Shown here piece by piece: positions 37,810-46,207 of a stretch of DNA of 52,601 nucleotides. The stretch comes from Actinophytocola sp. (GTDB lineage Bacteria; Actinomycetota; Actinomycetes; Mycobacteriales; Pseudonocardiaceae). The stretch lies in assembly GCA_009377385.1 (NCBI GenBank), contig WHUD01000005.1, positions 1 through 52,601 of the forward strand. The letters run 5' to 3'. How positions within the stretch are numbered: position 1 is the first letter of the stretch; each line of letters starts with the position of its first letter. The notes below the pieces were generated by a model. That model was not told where the DNA came from. It was given only the letters and a program-made list of their open reading frames with translations, and did no database searches. Both the position numbers and the translations under genes were made by a program.

Positions 37810-38313
37810 ATGTCAGCCAGGAAAGCGCTTGGCGTGCTGTTCGGAGCGTTCGCGTTGCTCGCGACGTCGTGCGCCGAGACAGGGCCGCCCGAGGTGTCGA
37901 TCTACGCAGACGGCGAGTACACCCGCGCCGCGCCGCTGAAGTACTGCGACGTCCTGATCAGCGACTGCGACGCGGCTGCCGACGCACAGGCCAGGCTGCC
38001 GATCCGGCCGGGCCAGCCGGTGCAGATCTCGGTGCCCGCCGAGGTCGCTGAGTCGCCGTGGCTGGTCAACGTCCAAGGCGTGTCCGCGGACGGCACGCCG
38101 CAGCCGGTGCGCCAGAAGTTCTTCTCACCTGGCGAGTCGTACGCCTACACCGCGCGACCGTCCAGCCCCGGCGAACGGCTGCTCGTCGTCGAGGTGCTGC
38201 AGCTCGGCGGGGCCTACGCAGGCGGCGCGGACGGCAAGCCGATCACCGACTCCGAGGGCAACCCGCAACTGCTCGCGCGGGGCTGGTGGAGCGTCGAGCT
38301 CTCCGCACGCTGA
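37810..38313 (+). CDS. DUF2771-like lipoprotein
   Basis: A 167-aa exported protein with a lipoprotein signal (ALGVLFGAFALLATSC, Cys near residue 21). The mature part has four conserved-looking positions including a Cys pair in YCDVLISDCDA and VSVPAEV-type beta strands (QISVPAEVAESPWLVNV). It matches DUF2771 and the Rv0875c position. It is coupled to the MFS gene (2-nt gap), which suggests a joint envelope function. Function unknown. Confidence 0.75.
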   Translation: MSARKALGVLFGAFALLATSCAETGPPEVSIYADGEYTRAAPLKYCDVLISDCDAAADAQARLPIRPGQPVQISVPAEVAESPWLVNVQGVSADGTPQPVRQKFFSPGESYAYTARPSSPGERLLVVEVLQLGGAYAGGADGKPITDSEGNPQLLARGWWSVELSAR

Positions 38314-38324
38314 CGGCTGACGAC

Positions 38325-38711
38325 TTACGGGTCGAGGTCGCGGGCGACCGCGCGCAGCACCTCCGCGATGCGCTTGGTGTGCTTGCGGTCGGGGTAGCGG
38401 CCCTTGCGCAGGTCCGGCTGCACCCGCGCCTCAAGCAGTTTGATCATGTCCTCGACCATGCCGTGCAACTGCTCGGCGGGACGGCGACGCGCTTCGGCGA
38501 CGGACGGCGGTGGGTCGAGCAACCGCACCGAGAGCGCCTGCGGGCCGCGCCTGCCATCGGCGACACCGAACTCGAGCCGCTGGCCGGACTTCAGCGCGTC
38601 GACCCCTTGTGGCAATGCGGACTTGCGGATGTAGACGTCCTCGCCATCATCCTGTGAAACGAACCCGAAGCCCTTGTCCGCGTCGTACCACTTGACCTTG
38701 CCGGTCGGCAC
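38325..38711 (-). CDS. cspB: Cold-shock domain protein CspB-like
   Basis: A 128-aa protein: an N-terminal cold-shock domain ([20 protein letters not shown] with RNP1 KGFGFV and RNP2-like DVYIRKSAL) followed by a 60-aa helical extension ending in [20 protein letters not shown]. The extended form is typical of actinobacterial CspB (Rv0871). I start at GTG 38711 because the family begins M-P-T-G-K; ATG 38723 upstream is possible, but an RBS-like GAAGGA abuts it. Binds single-stranded nucleic acid. Its 200-bp upstream region contains a hairpin near 38770-38797 that may be part of the 5' leader. Confidence 0.9.
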   Translation of the reverse strand: MPTGKVKWYDADKGFGFVSQDDGEDVYIRKSALPQGVDALKSGQRLEFGVADGRRGPQALSVRLLDPPPSVAEARRRPAEQLHGMVEDMIKLLEARVQPDLRKGRYPDRKHTKRIAEVLRAVARDLDP

Positions 38712-38914
38712 CGCACTCACCATTCCTTCGCTCTGCTTGCGCGCCGCGAGCTCCTATCCTCACGACTAACGCGCCTCGGTGTCCATCCACCGACGCGCGT
38801 CTGGTTACAGCCTAGCCGCGTTCATCACGCAATGCCCACGGTATTCTCGGTAGTCGCCAGGCACGTCACAGACGTTAGCCGCACCGCTGCGTTAACCGTC
38901 CATGGAAGATTCCC

Positions 38915-39124
38915 ATGTCACAACGACATTTTTCCGTGAGCCCGTTGCACCTCACGGTGGGCTGCTTCGCCATCGGCATCACCGGCATCCTCGTCGTGCT
39001 CGCCATGTACGCGCTCGGCGAGCGCGCCATCCCGGTGTGGTTGACCATGGGATCGGTCGGTCTCACGTCACTGGGATTCGCCGCCGGACTCGTGCTGCTG
39101 TGGCGGGAGGCCCGTTCGGGATAG
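38915..39124 (+). CDS. Small two-helix membrane protein
   Basis: A 69-aa protein with two hydrophobic segments (LTVGCFAIGITGILVVLAMY, about residues 13-32, and TMGSVGLTSLGFAAGLVLLW, about 44-63) joined by a short loop. GGAAG lies 6 nt before ATG 38915. I do not recognise a named family. It lies divergent from cspB and convergent with the DUF742 gene, whose stop is 39 bp away. Function unknown. Confidence 0.6.
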   Translation: MSQRHFSVSPLHLTVGCFAIGITGILVVLAMYALGERAIPVWLTMGSVGLTSLGFAAGLVLLWREARSG

Positions 39125-39163
39125 CGTTCCCGACTCTGGCGGCGTTACACACATCCGTTGTGT

Positions 39164-40456
39164 CTACAGCTTCTTGAGTCCGCGCAACACCCGTTCCATT
39201 AACGCGAGATCGGGGCCTGCCGCCGACCCGCTGGTGCGGTGCACGACGACCAGGTCCTCCTCCACCATCGCGCCGAGCAACGTCTTTGCGACGCCGAGCG
39301 GCACCGAGAGCAGCGCCGCGATCTCGGTCACCGAACGCGGTTCTTCGCATAGCTCAAGCACCCTGCGGTGTTCGTCCCGCATGACCTCGTCAGCGCCCGC
39401 GACCTGTTCCCGAGCGCTGACCAGGGTCTCGACGGCGAAGTCCAGCGTCGTCTCGGTGCGCCCGCCGGTCCAGACGTACGGCCGGACCCAGGAGCTAGCG
39501 TCCTCGTCGTCGAGGGCCTCGTCGTCGAGGGCCTCGTCCGGGTCGTCGGTGCCGTCGACGTCCGGGTCAAGGGCCGCAGGTGCCTCCACGGCCGGGGCGT
39601 CTCCGGCGTCGGTTGCTCCGGGCTCGGCGCCCTGGGCGTCGGCCGTTGCGCTGTCGGTGTGGGCTGCGGCAGAGACCTCGGCACCCGGAGCGTCGGCGGC
39701 TGCGGCCTGTGTGTCGGTATCGGCGCCTCGGGCGTTTTGGGCGTCAACCTCTTCGGCGCCGGTGTCGACTGCCGCCGTCGTCGGCTCGGCAACGTCGTCG
39801 TCCGCCGTTTGCGTCTCAGCCTCGGCGTCGCCAACCTCACGCGCGGCAATCACCTCGGGCTCGCCGCTGTCCGTCTCTGTGGCCTCGGGAGCCGCACGTT
39901 CGGCCTCGGACGACGGAGTCGCAACGGCGTCGTCCGAGATCTCGGCCTCGACCTGGGAGGTCTCGTCCTTGGCGGTCTCGTCTTTCGCCGTCTCGCCCTT
40001 GGCCGTCTCGTCCTTCGCCTCGTCCTTCGCCTCGATGCCATCGCCGGCTGGTTCGGCGTCGGCACGCTCGGTCGACTCGGCAGCCCGCGTGGCCTCAGCA
40101 CTCTCGGCACCTTCCGCAGCCCCCGCAGCGCTGTCCTTATCGTCGGCTTCAGCAGCGCCGTCCATGGCGTCCGGATCTGTCGACGGGAACTGCGCGATGA
40201 ACTCGGCGTGGGCGTCGTTATCCCGCGCAGAGTTCGATTCGGTATCGCCGGTCTTCTTGCTCTTGCCCTTGGCTGCCGGCGTAGCGGCGTCCGTGGCGTC
40301 CGTGGCGTTGAACTCACCGTCCGGAACGGGGGACACGACGCCGGCGTCCTCCGTGACGGTCGTGTTCGTGGTCGTTTTCGTCGCCGAGGAGGCTCGTGCG
40401 CCCGTGCCGCGTTCGCGGCGGCGCCCACGCCGGGACGATCCGCCTCGTTGACTCAC
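39164..40456 (-). CDS. Acidic low-complexity protein with C-terminal DUF742
   Basis: A 430-aa protein. The C-terminal 110 aa (about residues 321-430) is a DUF742 domain: SSWVRPYVWTGGRTETTLDF, SVTEIAALLSVPLGVAKTLL (winged-helix-like) and LMERVLRGLKKL. DUF742 normally occurs alone beside roadblock and small GTPase genes (conservon/MglAB-like); none is here. The first 25 residues are basic, and residues 30-320 are very Ala/Glu/Asp/Thr-rich and disordered, with short repeats (DEAKDETAKGETAKDETAKD; DEALDDEALDDED). Start GTG 40456 follows AGGAGGG. A scaffold or regulatory role is inferred. Confidence 0.75.
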   Translation of the reverse strand: MSQRGGSSRRGRRRERGTGARASSATKTTTNTTVTEDAGVVSPVPDGEFNATDATDAATPAAKGKSKKTGDTESNSARDNDAHAEFIAQFPSTDPDAMDGAAEADDKDSAAGAAEGAESAEATRAAESTERADAEPAGDGIEAKDEAKDETAKGETAKDETAKDETSQVEAEISDDAVATPSSEAERAAPEATETDSGEPEVIAAREVGDAEAETQTADDDVAEPTTAAVDTGAEEVDAQNARGADTDTQAAAADAPGAEVSAAAHTDSATADAQGAEPGATDAGDAPAVEAPAALDPDVDGTDDPDEALDDEALDDEDASSWVRPYVWTGGRTETTLDFAVETLVSAREQVAGADEVMRDEHRRVLELCEEPRSVTEIAALLSVPLGVAKTLLGAMVEEDLVVVHRTSGSAAGPDLALMERVLRGLKKL

Positions 40457-40503
40457 CGCGTCACCCTCCTGTGTGGTCAATGAGTACGCCCGATCGGATG
40501 AGC

Positions 40504-40519
40504 GTAGCCATTTGGCTAC
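40504..40519. promoter_or_regulatory. Perfect inverted repeat upstream of the DUF742 gene
   Basis: GTAGCCA-TT-TGGCTAC is a perfect 16-bp palindrome about 48-63 nt upstream of the DUF742 start, in the position of an operator or leader hairpin. No regulator is obvious nearby. Confidence 0.4.
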
Positions 40520-40578
40520 CATACGTGCCCGGCTGTGTCGATGCAGCCGTGATGTATACGCAGAAATTCGCGGTTCAT
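40516..40578 (-). CDS. Possible 20-codon leader ORF
   Basis: A tiny frame M-P-A-K-stop at 40589-40575 has an ideal TAGGAGG just upstream and overlaps by ATGA a second frame of 20 codons (40578-40516), which ends within the palindrome at 40504-40519. Both precede the DUF742 gene on the same strand. Expression is not demonstrated and chance is possible; noted for its near-perfect RBS. Confidence 0.2.
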   Translation of the reverse strand: MNREFLRIHHGCIDTAGHVW

Positions 40579-40614
40579 TTCGCTGGCATGACACCTCCTA
40601 CCTGATCGTGTGAA

Positions 40615-41364
40615 CTACAGCGCGGGAGCGCGGTGCTCGCCGAACCAAGCGGGGAAGTCGTCGAGGCTGGCCAGCACGACGTCCGCGCCAGCGTCAGCCA
40701 GCTCACCGGCACCGCACGGCCCACTCGCCACCGCGACGGACACCGCGCCCGCCCGCTGCGCGCCCCGCACATCCCCGACGTGGTCGCCGACATAGATCGA
40801 CGCGCCATGCTCGACCAGCGCGGTGGCCTTGGTGTCGGAGAACAGCTCCCCGACAATGGCGTCCACCTCGATACCGAGGGCACGCAGATGCAGCTCGGCG
40901 CTCGGCTGGTACTTGCCGGTGACAACGATCACCGAGCCGCCAGCGTCCCGCACAGAGGCGACGGCGGCGAGCGCACCGGGCATCGGGCGGGTCCTTGGCA
41001 CGACGACGTCTGGATAGAGCTCCCGGAACCGGGGCACCAACTCGGGAAAGGGCATATCCATATCGATGCAGTACCTTCGCCAGGACCGGTGCCCGTGCCG
41101 CAGCAACCGGTGCCGACGGGATTGATCAAACACGACATGTTGTGGTCGCTGCACTGATATGGATATCCACTCTCGGGAATCCGCTGTTCAGGCACACCGG
41201 CGTTGCGTAAACCAACCGCGAGCGGCGGACCGAGCCGCGCGGCGAAACCGGCGGAGTCCAGCCGCAGGCCGGAGTCGGCTGCCAGTTCATCGATGACATC
41301 GACCATCCCCTCCCTGGGGTCGATCAACGTCATGTCCAGATCGAAATCCGACGCACAAGCTCAC
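40615..41364 (-). pseudogene. HAD-family hydrolase, broken by insertion and frameshift
   Basis: The gene encodes a HAD phosphatase: DLDMTLIDPREGMVDV near the start, VIVVTGKYQPSAELHLRALG (motif II/III region) and IYVGDHVGDVRGAQRAGAVS (motif IV). It is interrupted at 41049-41171 by a 123-bp inverted-repeat element with an 8-bp duplication (131 bp in all, not a multiple of 3). Removing the element rejoins RIPE to LVPRFRELYP in one frame. A second defect lies at the start: from GTG 41364 the frame reads M-S-L-C-V-G-F and needs one T fewer in GGATTTCGA (near 41345) to enter F-D-L-D-M-T. With both repairs a protein of about 205 aa results. Confidence 0.85.
41049..41171. mobile_element. 123-bp MITE-like element with 8-bp target duplication
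   Basis: The ends form 23-bp imperfect inverted repeats (41049-41071 and 41149-41171; 19 of 23 positions match, sharing ATATCCATATC and TGCAG). The direct repeat CTCGGGAA flanks it on both sides (41041-41048 and 41172-41179). The 77-bp interior has no ORF and holds two ACCGGTGCC copies. Exact excision restores the HAD frame. It must have been moved in trans; the parent insertion sequence family is not identified, though 8-bp duplications occur in several IS families. Confidence 0.88.
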
Positions 41365-41409
41365 GTCCGCACAGCGTAACCGTGCGCGATTTCGGGCATG
41401 ATCGGCGCT

Positions 41410-42177
41410 ATGCGGATGTACATCGTCGACGCCTTTACCGACACGCCGTTCGCGGGCAACCCCGCAGGAGTGGTGCTGCTTGACGCGCCAGCGGACGAGG
41501 ACTGGATGCAGGCCGTCGCGGCAGAGCTGAAGCACTCCGAGACGGCGTTCGTCGAGGTCAACGCGCCGGAACCGACCCCGCTGCGGTGGTTCACGCCCAG
41601 CACCGAGGTCGACCTCTGCGGCCACGCGACCCTCGCGACCGCGCACGTGCTCGGCGGCTCTCGGACGTTCGCCACCCGCAGCGGCACGCTGACCTGCACC
41701 GCGACCGGCGACGGCTGGGTGGAAATGGACTTCCCCGCCGATCCCGGCGATCCGGTTGACGCCGACCCGACGCTGGTCGACGCGCTGGGCGGGGTCACCA
41801 TCGAGCACATCGAGCGCGGCGTGTCCGACCTGCTTGTCGTCGCGGCGGACCCCGCGCAGGTGCGGGCGGTGCGGCCCAAGGCGTCCCTCGGCGAGCTGCC
41901 CGCGCGGGGTGTGATCGTCACCGCACCATCGGACATCGATGGCATCGACTTCATCAGCCGCTGCTTCTTCCCCGGCGCCGGGGTGGACGAGGACCCGGTG
42001 ACCGGCTCGGCGCACTGCACACTCGCGCCGTACTGGGCGCGGCGGCTCGGCAAGCGCGAGCTAATCGGCAGGCAGGTGTCCGCGCGTGGCGGGACCGTCC
42101 GGATGACGCTCTCCGGCGACCGGGTAGGGCTCACCGGCCGGGCAGTGATGATCGCGCGCGGCGAGTTGTGCGCCTGA
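41410..42177 (+). CDS. PhzF family isomerase
   Basis: A 255-aa protein of the PhzF/YddE family (diaminopimelate-epimerase fold). It shows VDAFTDTPFAGNPAGVVLL, the catalytic Glu in LKHSETAFVEV (about residue 45), VDLCGHATLATAHVL and GAGVDEDPVTGSAHCTLAPY. Full length. True PhzF isomerises a phenazine precursor, but no phenazine genes are near, so the substrate is unknown. ATG 41410 is the natural start; an in-frame ATG at 41398 is weaker. Confidence 0.88.
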   Translation: MRMYIVDAFTDTPFAGNPAGVVLLDAPADEDWMQAVAAELKHSETAFVEVNAPEPTPLRWFTPSTEVDLCGHATLATAHVLGGSRTFATRSGTLTCTATGDGWVEMDFPADPGDPVDADPTLVDALGGVTIEHIERGVSDLLVVAADPAQVRAVRPKASLGELPARGVIVTAPSDIDGIDFISRCFFPGAGVDEDPVTGSAHCTLAPYWARRLGKRELIGRQVSARGGTVRMTLSGDRVGLTGRAVMIARGELCA

Positions 42178-42180
42178 GGG

Positions 42181-42195
42181 GTGCCACGAAGGGCA
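42181..42195. repeat. Short AAGGGC-type hairpin after phzF
   Basis: GTGCC and GGCAC flank ACGAAG in the 15 nt immediately after the phzF stop. GCCACGAAGGGCA here is identical to an arm of the 10808-10860 palindrome. It lies between convergent phzF and the metallophosphoesterase. Confidence 0.5.
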
Positions 42196-42200
42196 CCCGC

Positions 42201-42998
42201 TCACCCCTCCCAGGGCAGCGGCACAACAAGACAAGGGCCGCCGACGAACAAACCGCCGTCGACGCCGAGGACCTTGCCACCGGCGTAGACCAGCGGGCCC
42301 TCGATGTCCATCGGGTGCACGCCGAGTTGGTCGGCGATGACGCTGTGACCGTGCACGATGCGGCTGCCGCCGAGGCGCTCAAGGACAAGGTCGGCGACCT
42401 CGGGGCCGTCCGGACCCCTGAAGGCGTACCGAGTGGTCATCCGCCGCCAGACCTCCCACCACTCGGCGATGTCGTCCCCGGCGAGCACGTCGCGCACGGC
42501 GTCGTTGACGGTGTCGACGTCGCAGCCCCACTCGAAGTACTCCAGCGTGTCGGAGTGCAGCAGCAGGTGGTCGGCGGCGTGCGCGAGCGCGGGGCGCCGC
42601 AGCAGCCAGTCGACGTGCTCGGGCGTGAAGGCGTCGATGTCGGACTGCTGGCCGCCGTTGAGCGCCCAGCTGCGGTCGAAGCTGCGGTGACCGTAGTCGG
42701 ACGGCACCTCGGCGTCACCGAACTTGTGCACGCCGAGCAGCAGGATCTCGTGGTTGCCGAGCAACGTCTGCACCTGACCGCCAGCCTCGGTCGCCTGCTT
42801 GTCCAGCCGCATGACGAGGTCGATGACACCGATGCCGTCCGGCCCCCTGTCGACGAAGTCGCCGAGGAACCACAGCCGCGTCTCACCAGCCGCCCAGTCG
42901 CCTGCCGCGTCCACCAGCCCGGCGTCGCGCAGCGCGGCGCGCAGCGGCTCGACGTGCCCGTGCACGTCGCCCACCACGTACGTCGCTGGCTGAGTCAC
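42201..42998 (-). CDS. Calcineurin-like metallophosphoesterase
   Basis: A 265-aa phosphoesterase with the dimetal motifs in order: VVGDVHGH (residues 8-15), LGDFVDRGPD, LLGNHEILLLG, and the C-terminal GGSRIVHGHSVI and GGKVLGVDGGL. It resembles bacterial serine/threonine protein phosphatase or Ap4A-type enzymes; the substrate is unresolved. The start is ATG 42998. It is 38 bp downstream of modC on the same strand but functionally unrelated. Confidence 0.88.
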   Translation of the reverse strand: MTQPATYVVGDVHGHVEPLRAALRDAGLVDAAGDWAAGETRLWFLGDFVDRGPDGIGVIDLVMRLDKQATEAGGQVQTLLGNHEILLLGVHKFGDAEVPSDYGHRSFDRSWALNGGQQSDIDAFTPEHVDWLLRRPALAHAADHLLLHSDTLEYFEWGCDVDTVNDAVRDVLAGDDIAEWWEVWRRMTTRYAFRGPDGPEVADLVLERLGGSRIVHGHSVIADQLGVHPMDIEGPLVYAGGKVLGVDGGLFVGGPCLVVPLPWEG

Positions 42999-43036
42999 AG
43001 ACCAGACGATATGCCCGGCACGGTGCTTGCAGCAGT

Positions 43037-44131
43037 TCAGGGGGCTGGCGAGCGCCGCAATGCGGAGTGGACGTCGACAGCGGCCGCCTTCACCGACAGC
43101 AGTACCTCGCTGCCGACGTCGATGGCGAGGTCGGCGACGGCGGCAGGGGTGAGGTCGGCGGCGATGCCGGACGTCCAGCCGGGCCGGTCGTCGCGCATGC
43201 GCAGGCGCACGACGGGACCGTGCGGTTCGAGCGCGGCGACGGTGGCCGGGGCGGTGTTCCGCGGACTGCCGTGCGGCTCGTCGTCCCCCGGGTACACCGA
43301 CACCGCGCGGGGCGCGAACACCGCAACGGCCGGATCCCCTGCGACAGCGTCGTCGGCGAGGACCCCGGTGAGCGCGTAGCCGTCGACGCGCAGCCCGTCG
43401 CCGGTCGCCTCGCCCGCCACGAGATTGAGCCCAGCGATCCGCGCCGCGAACCCGGTGCGCGGCGCGGCGAGCACCGCCCTGGTCGGCCCCTGCTCGACAA
43501 CCGCGCCGTCGGCCAGCACCAGCACCTGGTCGGCGAGGCTGATGGCGTCCAGCGGGTCATGGGTGACGACGACGGCAACCCGGCCTTCCCTCGGTTGCCG
43601 CAGCACCGTCCGCAGCGCGGCCCGCATCGCGGGTGCGGCGTCGACGTCCAGCGCGGCGAGCGGCTCGTCAAGCAGCAACAGCGCGGGGTCGGTCGCGAGC
43701 GCCCGCGCCAGTGCGACCCGCTGCGCCTGACCGCCGGACAGCCGGGCGGGCCGCCGGTCGGCGAACTCCGCGACGCCGATCTCCGCGAGCCAGCGCCGCG
43801 CCACCTCCCGCGCCTCCTCGGCGCCGCTGCCGCGCGAGCGAGGTCCGAACGCGACGTTGTCCAGCACGCTCAGGTGCGGGAACAGCAGCGGGTCCTGTCG
43901 CAGCAGCCCGACCCTGCGCTCCGGCGGCGGCAGCTCCGCCACCGACCGGCCGCCTATATATATGGACGCATCGCCCGGCCGCAGCAGCCCGGCGAGGCAG
44001 TCGAGCAGCGTCGACTTGCCGGACCCGTTCGGCCCGAGCACCGCGAGCACCCCGCCGTCAGGGACGTCCAGCGCGACGTCGAGCGCGAAGCCGTCCCGCC
44101 GCAGCCGCAGCTCGGCCCGCAGCCCACTCAT
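43037..44131 (-). CDS. modC: Molybdate ABC transporter ATP-binding protein
   Basis: A 364-aa ATPase of the molybdate/tungstate importer. Walker A is [12 protein letters not shown] (about residues 33-44), the signature is [15 protein letters not shown], Walker B is [12 protein letters not shown], and the H-loop is [12 protein letters not shown]-terminal TOBE/Mop-like domain (about residues 265-364, ending [17 protein letters not shown]) binds oxyanion. ATG 44131 overlaps the modB stop by 4 bp. Works with ModB and ModA to import molybdate for the cofactor genes alongside. Confidence 0.92.
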   Translation of the reverse strand: MSGLRAELRLRRDGFALDVALDVPDGGVLAVLGPNGSGKSTLLDCLAGLLRPGDASIYIGGRSVAELPPPERRVGLLRQDPLLFPHLSVLDNVAFGPRSRGSGAEEAREVARRWLAEIGVAEFADRRPARLSGGQAQRVALARALATDPALLLLDEPLAALDVDAAPAMRAALRTVLRQPREGRVAVVVTHDPLDAISLADQVLVLADGAVVEQGPTRAVLAAPRTGFAARIAGLNLVAGEATGDGLRVDGYALTGVLADDAVAGDPAVAVFAPRAVSVYPGDDEPHGSPRNTAPATVAALEPHGPVVRLRMRDDRPGWTSGIAADLTPAAVADLAIDVGSEVLLSVKAAAVDVHSALRRSPAP

Positions 44132-44937
44132 GCCCTGACTCCTTCGACCGAGCGCGGTCGCGCGACCACGATCACAACGACCGCGATCACGATGAGCAGC
44201 AACGAAAGCGCCACCGCGCTGTCGACGTCGGCGTTCGCCTGCGCGTACACCTCGAGCGGCAACGTGCGGGTGACGCCTTCCAGGCTGCCAGCGAAGGTGA
44301 TCGTCGCGCCGAACTCGCCGAGCGCCCGCGCGAAGCTGAGCACAACCCCTGACGCCAGCGCTGGCAACAGCAGCGGACAGGTGACGCGGGTGAACACCGT
44401 GGTCGACCGCGCGCCGAGGGTGGCGGCGACGCGCTCGTAGTCCTCCCCGGTCGCCCGCAGCGCGCCCTCGACGCTGACGACGAGGAACGGCATCGCGACG
44501 AACGTCTGCGCGATCACCACCGCCGCCGTGGTGAACGGCACCTGGATTCCGGCGGCGACGTCGAGCAGGTAGCCAATGAAACCATTGCGACCCAGGCTGT
44601 AGAGCAGCGCGAACCCACCGACAACGGGCGGCAGCACCAGCGGCAGCAGCACAACGGCGCGCACCACCCGCACGAACGGGAACGTCGAGCGGGCGAGCAC
44701 GACCGCGAGCGGCACTCCGAGCACGACACACAACACGGTCGACAGCGCGGCGGTCAGCAACGACAGCCGCAGCGCGTGCAGCGAGGCGTCCGACGTCAGC
44801 AGCGCTGGTAGCCGGACGAAGTCGGTGCGCAGCAACAGCCCGATGATCGGCAGTGTCACCAGCGCGAGCGCGAGCGTGGCAGGCAGCCACAGCACCGTCG
44901 GCACCCTGCCCGCCTGCGTGAGTCGGTCGCGGGTCAT
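44128..44937 (-). CDS. modB: Molybdate ABC transporter permease
   Basis: A 269-aa inner-membrane subunit with about six transmembrane segments and the EAA loop [20 protein letters not shown] (around residues 165-184), where ModC docks. [20 protein letters not shown] is typical of ModB. It overlaps modA by 4 bp and modC by 4 bp. It carries molybdate across the membrane. Confidence 0.92.
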   Translation of the reverse strand: MTRDRLTQAGRVPTVLWLPATLALALVTLPIIGLLLRTDFVRLPALLTSDASLHALRLSLLTAALSTVLCVVLGVPLAVVLARSTFPFVRVVRAVVLLPLVLPPVVGGFALLYSLGRNGFIGYLLDVAAGIQVPFTTAAVVIAQTFVAMPFLVVSVEGALRATGEDYERVAATLGARSTTVFTRVTCPLLLPALASGVVLSFARALGEFGATITFAGSLEGVTRTLPLEVYAQANADVDSAVALSLLLIVIAVVVIVVARPRSVEGVRA

Positions 44938-45677
44938 GGCGCGCCGAATCCCGCCTCGCGCAGCACGCCGCCGCCCTCGCTGAGCACGAACCGCTGGAAC
45001 TCGGCGGCCAGCGGGTGGGCGTCGGCGAGCGTGGCGATCGGATAGGTATTGACGGCGTCCTCGGCGCCCGCGATCTTCACCCCGTCGACGGCGTCGGACT
45101 CGGCACGCACGTCGGTGACGTAGACGAGCCCGGCGTCGGCCTCACCGGCCCGCACCTTCGCGAGCACGTCCTTGACGTCGGACTCCTCGCTGTCGTGCCG
45201 GGGCTGGACGTCGTGCCTGGCCGCCAGCTCCCTTGCTGCGTTGCCGCACGGCACCTGCGGCTGGCACGCCACGGCGGTGACGTCCTCGCGGGCGAGGTCG
45301 GCAAGGCCGCCGATGCCGAGCGGGTTGCCCTTCTCAACGGCGATGGTCAGCGTGTTGGTCGCGAACGGCTTCGGCTGCCCTGCGAGTAGGCCCTCGGCGA
45401 CGACGTCTCGCATGACCGTCGCGTCGGCGGAGGCGAACACGTCGGCGGGCGCGCCCTCGATGATCTGCTGCGCCAGCGTGGACGAGCCCGCGAAGTTCAC
45501 CCGCACGTCGACGTCCGGATGCTCCTTCTCGAACCGCTGCTCCAGGGTGGTGAAGACCTCGGTGAGGGAGGACGCGGCGAACACGGTCAGCGTCTGGTCC
45601 GAGGACGACCCTGCCGATGTGCACCCGCTCAGCGCGAGCAGCCCCGCCAGCAGGGCGATCGTGCCCTTCTTATACAT
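44934..45677 (-). CDS. modA: Molybdate-binding lipoprotein
   Basis: A 247-aa solute-binding protein. A lipobox LLALSGC anchors it outside the membrane. The ligand-binding signatures are [31 protein letters not shown], and YVTDV near the C-terminal third, all typical of ModA. ATG 45677 overlaps the 3' end of the regulator gene; a GTG 6 nt earlier is possible. Delivers molybdate or tungstate to ModBC. Confidence 0.92.
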   Translation of the reverse strand: MYKKGTIALLAGLLALSGCTSAGSSSDQTLTVFAASSLTEVFTTLEQRFEKEHPDVDVRVNFAGSSTLAQQIIEGAPADVFASADATVMRDVVAEGLLAGQPKPFATNTLTIAVEKGNPLGIGGLADLAREDVTAVACQPQVPCGNAARELAARHDVQPRHDSEESDVKDVLAKVRAGEADAGLVYVTDVRAESDAVDGVKIAGAEDAVNTYPIATLADAHPLAAEFQRFVLSEGGGVLREAGFGAP

Positions 45678-46077
45678 AGGCACCGCCCGGCGTCTCGACG
45701 ACGACGGTGGTTGCCTTGACGACGGCGACGGCCAGCTCGCCCGGCGCGAGTCCGAGGTCGCGGACGGCTTCCGCGCTCATCAGTGACACCACCCTATGCG
45801 GTCCGGCCTGGATCTCGACCTGCGCCATCACGGTGTCGGCGATGACCTTGGTGACAAGACCGACGAACCGGTTGCGCGCGGAACGCCCCACGCCGGACGG
45901 GTCCTCCGCGACGGCGGCCCGCTCCCTTGCGAACTCCGCGAGCCGCGCGCCGTCGATCAGCGTGCGACCGCCCGTCTCCGATAACGCGGGGAGCTGGCCC
46001 GACTTGACCCACCGCCGTACCGTGTCCCCACTCACACCGAGCAGGTCGGCGGTCTCTGAAATCCGAAACTGCGCCAT
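45670..46077 (-). CDS. HTH-Mop (ModE-like) molybdate regulator
   Basis: A 135-aa protein: an excisionase/MerR-like helix-turn-helix (FRISETADLLGVSGDTVRRW, residues 4-23) followed by a Mop/TOBE oxyanion-binding domain (about residues 65-135, SARNRFVGLVTKVIADTVMA). Probably senses molybdate and controls modABC and perhaps the divergent moaA. ATG 46077 is chosen for the family-like start; ATG 46089 is 12 nt upstream. The last codons overlap modA. Confidence 0.85.
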   Translation of the reverse strand: MAQFRISETADLLGVSGDTVRRWVKSGQLPALSETGGRTLIDGARLAEFARERAAVAEDPSGVGRSARNRFVGLVTKVIADTVMAQVEIQAGPHRVVSLMSAEAVRDLGLAPGELAVAVVKATTVVVETPGGAYV

Positions 46078-46136
46078 AGATGGCACCATAGCCGCGCAAC
46101 TGCGTCGTGAATAGGGTTCAATTGACGCATCTGCTG

Positions 46137-46207
46137 ATCTGTTCCAGATTGGGACAGATGGCAGCGGTCTTTTTTGTCACCCTGGCCGTTACCCTGGACA
46201 AGGTGAC
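46137..46207 (+). promoter_or_regulatory. Hairpin, T6 tract and start-codon stem ahead of moaA
   Basis: ATCTGTTCC (46137-46145) and GGGACAGAT (46151-46159) form a near-perfect 9-bp hairpin with one G-U, followed 10 nt later by six Ts (46170-46175), rare in this DNA. Next, GTCACC (46176-46181) can pair with GGTGAC (46202-46207), covering the moaA GTG start. It could be an operator for the divergent regulator or an attenuator; nothing here proves which. Confidence 0.4.

Noticed and set aside
39174-40451. Long plus-strand open frame of 425 codons opposite the DUF742 gene
   Set aside because: It is antisense to the acidic, Ala/Asp-rich coding sequence. Low-complexity Ser/Ala composition and the clear DUF742 domain on the other strand show it is a shadow.
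43965-43980. TATATATA run as a promoter
   Set aside because: It lies inside modC and encodes I-Y-I in a conserved region of the ATPase.
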